A stretch of 64,000 nt of DNA from contig CAXKVR010000449.1 of assembly GCA_964058845.1 (NCBI GenBank), forward strand, positions 1 through 64,000, given 5' to 3'. Origin of the DNA: Carex sylvatica (lineage: Eukaryota > Streptophyta > Magnoliopsida > Poales > Cyperaceae). Of this stretch, positions 61,236-64,000 are shown in pieces. Within the stretch, counting starts at the first letter, position 1; each line of letters starts with the position of its first letter. The position numbers and the translations under genes are program-made. The notes below the pieces were generated by a model, which saw only the letters and a program-made list of their open reading frames with translations, had not been told where the DNA came from and did not search any database.

Positions 61236-62057
61236 ATGAATTGTAAATAAGATTGTCCTCCTTTATTTTTTTTTTTCCTTTTTTTGTTTTGTTTTTGCAA
61301 TGGTCTGGTGTAAGCATGGATCATGAATATATGTATATTTCGAGCTCAAAATCTATTTAATCTGAGTTAGCCTGATGTATTTGTCGGATTGGGTGCTCCA
61401 CGTGGAAAATTGATTCTGTTTCAGATATACTGGTGTTGGTTTTACAAACTTTTGATTTTGTGTTATGTGCTTCGTATTATTTATGTAAATATTTAGATTG
61501 TGGTGTGAAACCATGTAATAAGCGTAGAAATACGAAGTTCTAACTGTATAAGATATCTAATAACATTATATTTGTAATTTTCATTGGTTCTTTATTATTC
61601 TGACACAAACCTGATTTTCAGTTTTTCTTTCTGATATTGAACTCATTGCTCGGGGGATCCGTGAAGAGTTGAAAACCTCAATCGGACCGTTTAATCTAAA
61701 TCAGGTGTCTGTATGAGACTTGATCGAAGTGTCTGCTTGTAATATGAAGGATCGGATAGAATTGTGTCATTATTCACAGTAACAGTAACAGCATATATGT
61801 CTAGGGATTCGGTTTCAACAGTAGGAAACTTACAAATTTTTGACAGATTTTAATTGTTTATTTGAGATTAGATAGTTCGGATCAAACCTGAGATTTTACT
61901 ATTGAAATTGAACAAATGACAGGTAAAAGATAGTTGTATAGTCTAATTTCTATTTGGATTGTTTGATCTGAAATAAATAACGCAAATTTACAAGGATCAG
62001 TGGACCAGCCAATGAGATTCATGGGCCTTGGTTTCTACCCGGTATTCACGGTAGCAC
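61236..62057. other. CRLK downstream region
   Basis: Contains the 3' untranslated region, including T-rich DNA to about 61290. No other gene seen. Confidence 0.4.
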
Positions 62058-62479
62058 TAGTGTGAAAAAAACGTGCTGTGTTGTGCCGTACCGTGACTAA
62101 TATGCCGTGATTTTGGTCTCGTGCTATGCCGTGACCAAGTGAACAGTGATCCATGCTGTACTATTACCAAAATGTAAAGGAATGATCACGGCACGTAAGG
62201 TGTGACTCGCGTGCCATGACTATTCGCGTGTCGTGTTCAAACGTAACCGGTTATGTTTATCACGTTTAACTATTTTTCATAATTTAAGTTAGTTTATTCA
62301 TGTTTCATCATTTGATTAAAACCTAACGGTCCTAATTATACGTGACTCGAGTGATTACGTGCCGTGCTGTGACCGAATCTTTCGCGTGCCGTGCCGTGAC
62401 AATAACACGTGCCGTTCCGTACCGTAATCGTACCGTTCCGTAACGGAGCTGCCTCTGCCGTGCCATTTTTCTCACACTA
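62058..62479. mobile_element. Non-autonomous TIR element with 5-bp target duplication
   Basis: Ends TAGTGTGAAAAAAACG and, inverted, TAGTGTGAGAAAAATGG. Flanks AGCAC (62053-62057) and AGCAC (62480-62484) are identical. The interior repeats 'cgtgccgtgccgtgac' words. 422 bp, non-coding; probably hAT-like. Confidence 0.65.
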
Positions 62480-63036
62480 AGCACTAACCTAAATTTTGTT
62501 TTATTTATTTTTGTAATTACTCTTCTGTTATCTTTGGGAAAGTAAAACTGCAGTAATAGTAAAATTTCTTGGAAAACCGTCAAATTTGTCAGTTTGACCG
62601 CAAGTAAAAAAATTGATATTTTTTTATTTAAATAACATTCAATCATTTAGCTTGCATAATTCATGTAGTCTTGTAACAAAATTATAATAAAAGATTAATT
62701 TAGAAAGATTTGAAATATATAATTCGAAATAATAATGATAAAAATATGGAAATAGTATCTTTATTATTATTATAAAATTATCAATATACTATAATATTTA
62801 TATTTTACGAAATAAACAAAGATTCATAATGTTCATGAATAATTTGAAATAAATAGCATGTTGTTCGTAAAATTTGTCAAATTTGAGAAAACAAATCAGA
62901 GACCTGTTTGGAAAAAATAATGATTATATGACATATGTATTATTCAATGGAGTATGATAATTGTACTCCAAACAAAATTTCCGAGCGCGTTCTCCGAGTA
63001 GTTTAACAAAAAAAAAATTCAATGTTATCTAACTTT
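62480..63036. other. Unassigned intergenic stretch
   Basis: Very AT-rich, no gene or clear repeat. Confidence 0.4.
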
Positions 63037-64000
63037 TATTTTCAGCGCTAATATTCAAACATTTAAAGCTCTGTTTATAATATTTTATAATGCTACTAAA
63101 TCTATATAGTTTTAACTTCTAACTACTTTTGTTTTCAAGTCAAAAATTGAAAGATTCTTGTCACCCACTTTTCTTTTCTTTTTTCTCTAATCATTTTCAT
63201 CCATTTTCTCGACAATTTGTGATGAATTTTACGAATCTAAAAAGATGAATGTATTTTATCCAATTTTCTCTTTCAAATGAGATCCATGAAAAATAATTTT
63301 TGAGTTATATTTGTGTCGTAATTTTTTTTACTACTTTGAATCTTTATGACTTTCAGTTTTTTTTTTTTTATTTTACTTCAAAATAATTTAAACCTCTATT
63401 TACAAGTATATAAACCTCATGTACAAGCATATAAACCTCATTAATAACACTTTAAATATCTAGAATAAAATATATAAACCTCATGTACAAATAATTTAAA
63501 CCTCAACAATGACATTTCAAAGTATATAAACCTCAACAATAATACTACATTTACAAATCTCATTTACAACGCATGTAAACCTCATGCACAAAGTCTTGAA
63601 AATTTTAATGGTTATAGACTGAGATTTAAAAATAAAAAATTTAAAGTGCTCAAGAGTTTTACTTAAAAAAAATAAATGACTTTAAAATTACTCAAAAATA
63701 TTTCGGCATGGATCTTATTTGAAAAATAAAATCAGATATAAAACATTTGTATTTTTAGATTCGGAAAATTCATCGAGGATCATCGAAAAAATAAATTATA
63801 ATGATCAGAGAAAAAATAAAAAAAAAATGGGTGAAATGAATCTTTCTGTTTTTGGCTTGAAGACAAAAATAGTCAGGAGTTAAAACTATACAGATTTAGA
63901 ATTTTAATGCTTTCAGACAGAGGTTTATATGATTGTGAGTAGTATTGTAAAATGTTATAAACATAGCTTTAAATATTTGGATATTAGCACTGAAAATAGA
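63037..64000. mobile_element. Long inverted-repeat element reaching the window edge
   Basis: Left arm 63037-63310 and right arm 63698-64000 are inverted copies at about 80% ('tttcagcgctaatattcaaa' against the complement at the right edge). The loop (63311-63697) repeats 'tataaacctcatgtacaa' words. The outer right end lies beyond the window. No coding capacity; could be a MULE-type fold-back. Confidence 0.75.

Overview
The window is nuclear DNA of a flowering plant: AT-rich, with intron-rich genes that use GT..AG splice sites, plant-specific gene families (an organelle-type bacterial topoisomerase I, a mitochondrial LpxD, a CRLK-type receptor-like kinase) and a dense load of plant transposons. 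I cannot name the species. Coordinates of spliced genes come from reading splice sites and checking that the reading phase closes across every intron; all four intact genes close exactly.

Four genes look intact. (1) 1-9636, minus strand: a type IA DNA topoisomerase, 21 exons read, 1,126 codons, with its 3' end beyond the left edge. (2) 34400-37771, plus: LpxD-like acyltransferase, 10 exons, 282 residues. (3) 43201-46426, plus: a RING plus PHD finger protein, 3 exons, 548 residues. (4) 57381-61235, plus: a CRLK-family membrane kinase, 7 exons, 432 residues. They are not an operon and no shared pathway is evident. Two act in organelles (topoisomerase, LpxD), one is probably a nuclear chromatin/ubiquitin factor and one is a membrane signalling kinase.

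Between them lies repeat-rich DNA. 9985-10910 holds three tandem 300-bp units beside the topoisomerase promoter; 10911-11345 is a fold-back element; 11486-12007 is a hAT-like element next to a LINE fragment. 12784-14333 is a mosaic of exons, introns included, from three unrelated genes (tRNA pseudouridine synthase, a FURRY-like gene, aspartyl-tRNA synthetase). 14895-16025 has a Ty1/copia 3' end with its LTR and a broken PGG-domain gene. 16049-26821 is one large decayed CACTA (En/Spm) transposon with a TNPD-type and a Ulp1-type gene. 29681-31020 is an LTR inside a longer LTR-like region.

Further right are a hAT element with perfect 8-bp target duplication (38354-39465), a small CACTA (40173-41607), a tRNA-derived SINE (46631-46748), a long-TIR element with a nested hAT (47200-49003), a MULE-like MITE (49884-50072), a second CACTA with a Ulp1 domain (50848-54358), and a long inverted repeat running off the right end (63037-64000).

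The most unusual signals are: the RING/PHD gene has tandem duplications over its promoter, over one 5' splice site (39 bp, in frame) and over one 3' splice site (77 bp, three copies); the three-gene exon mosaic; and two different CACTA elements whose Ulp1 domains carry an in-frame TGA at the same place, just before the catalytic Glu-Cys.
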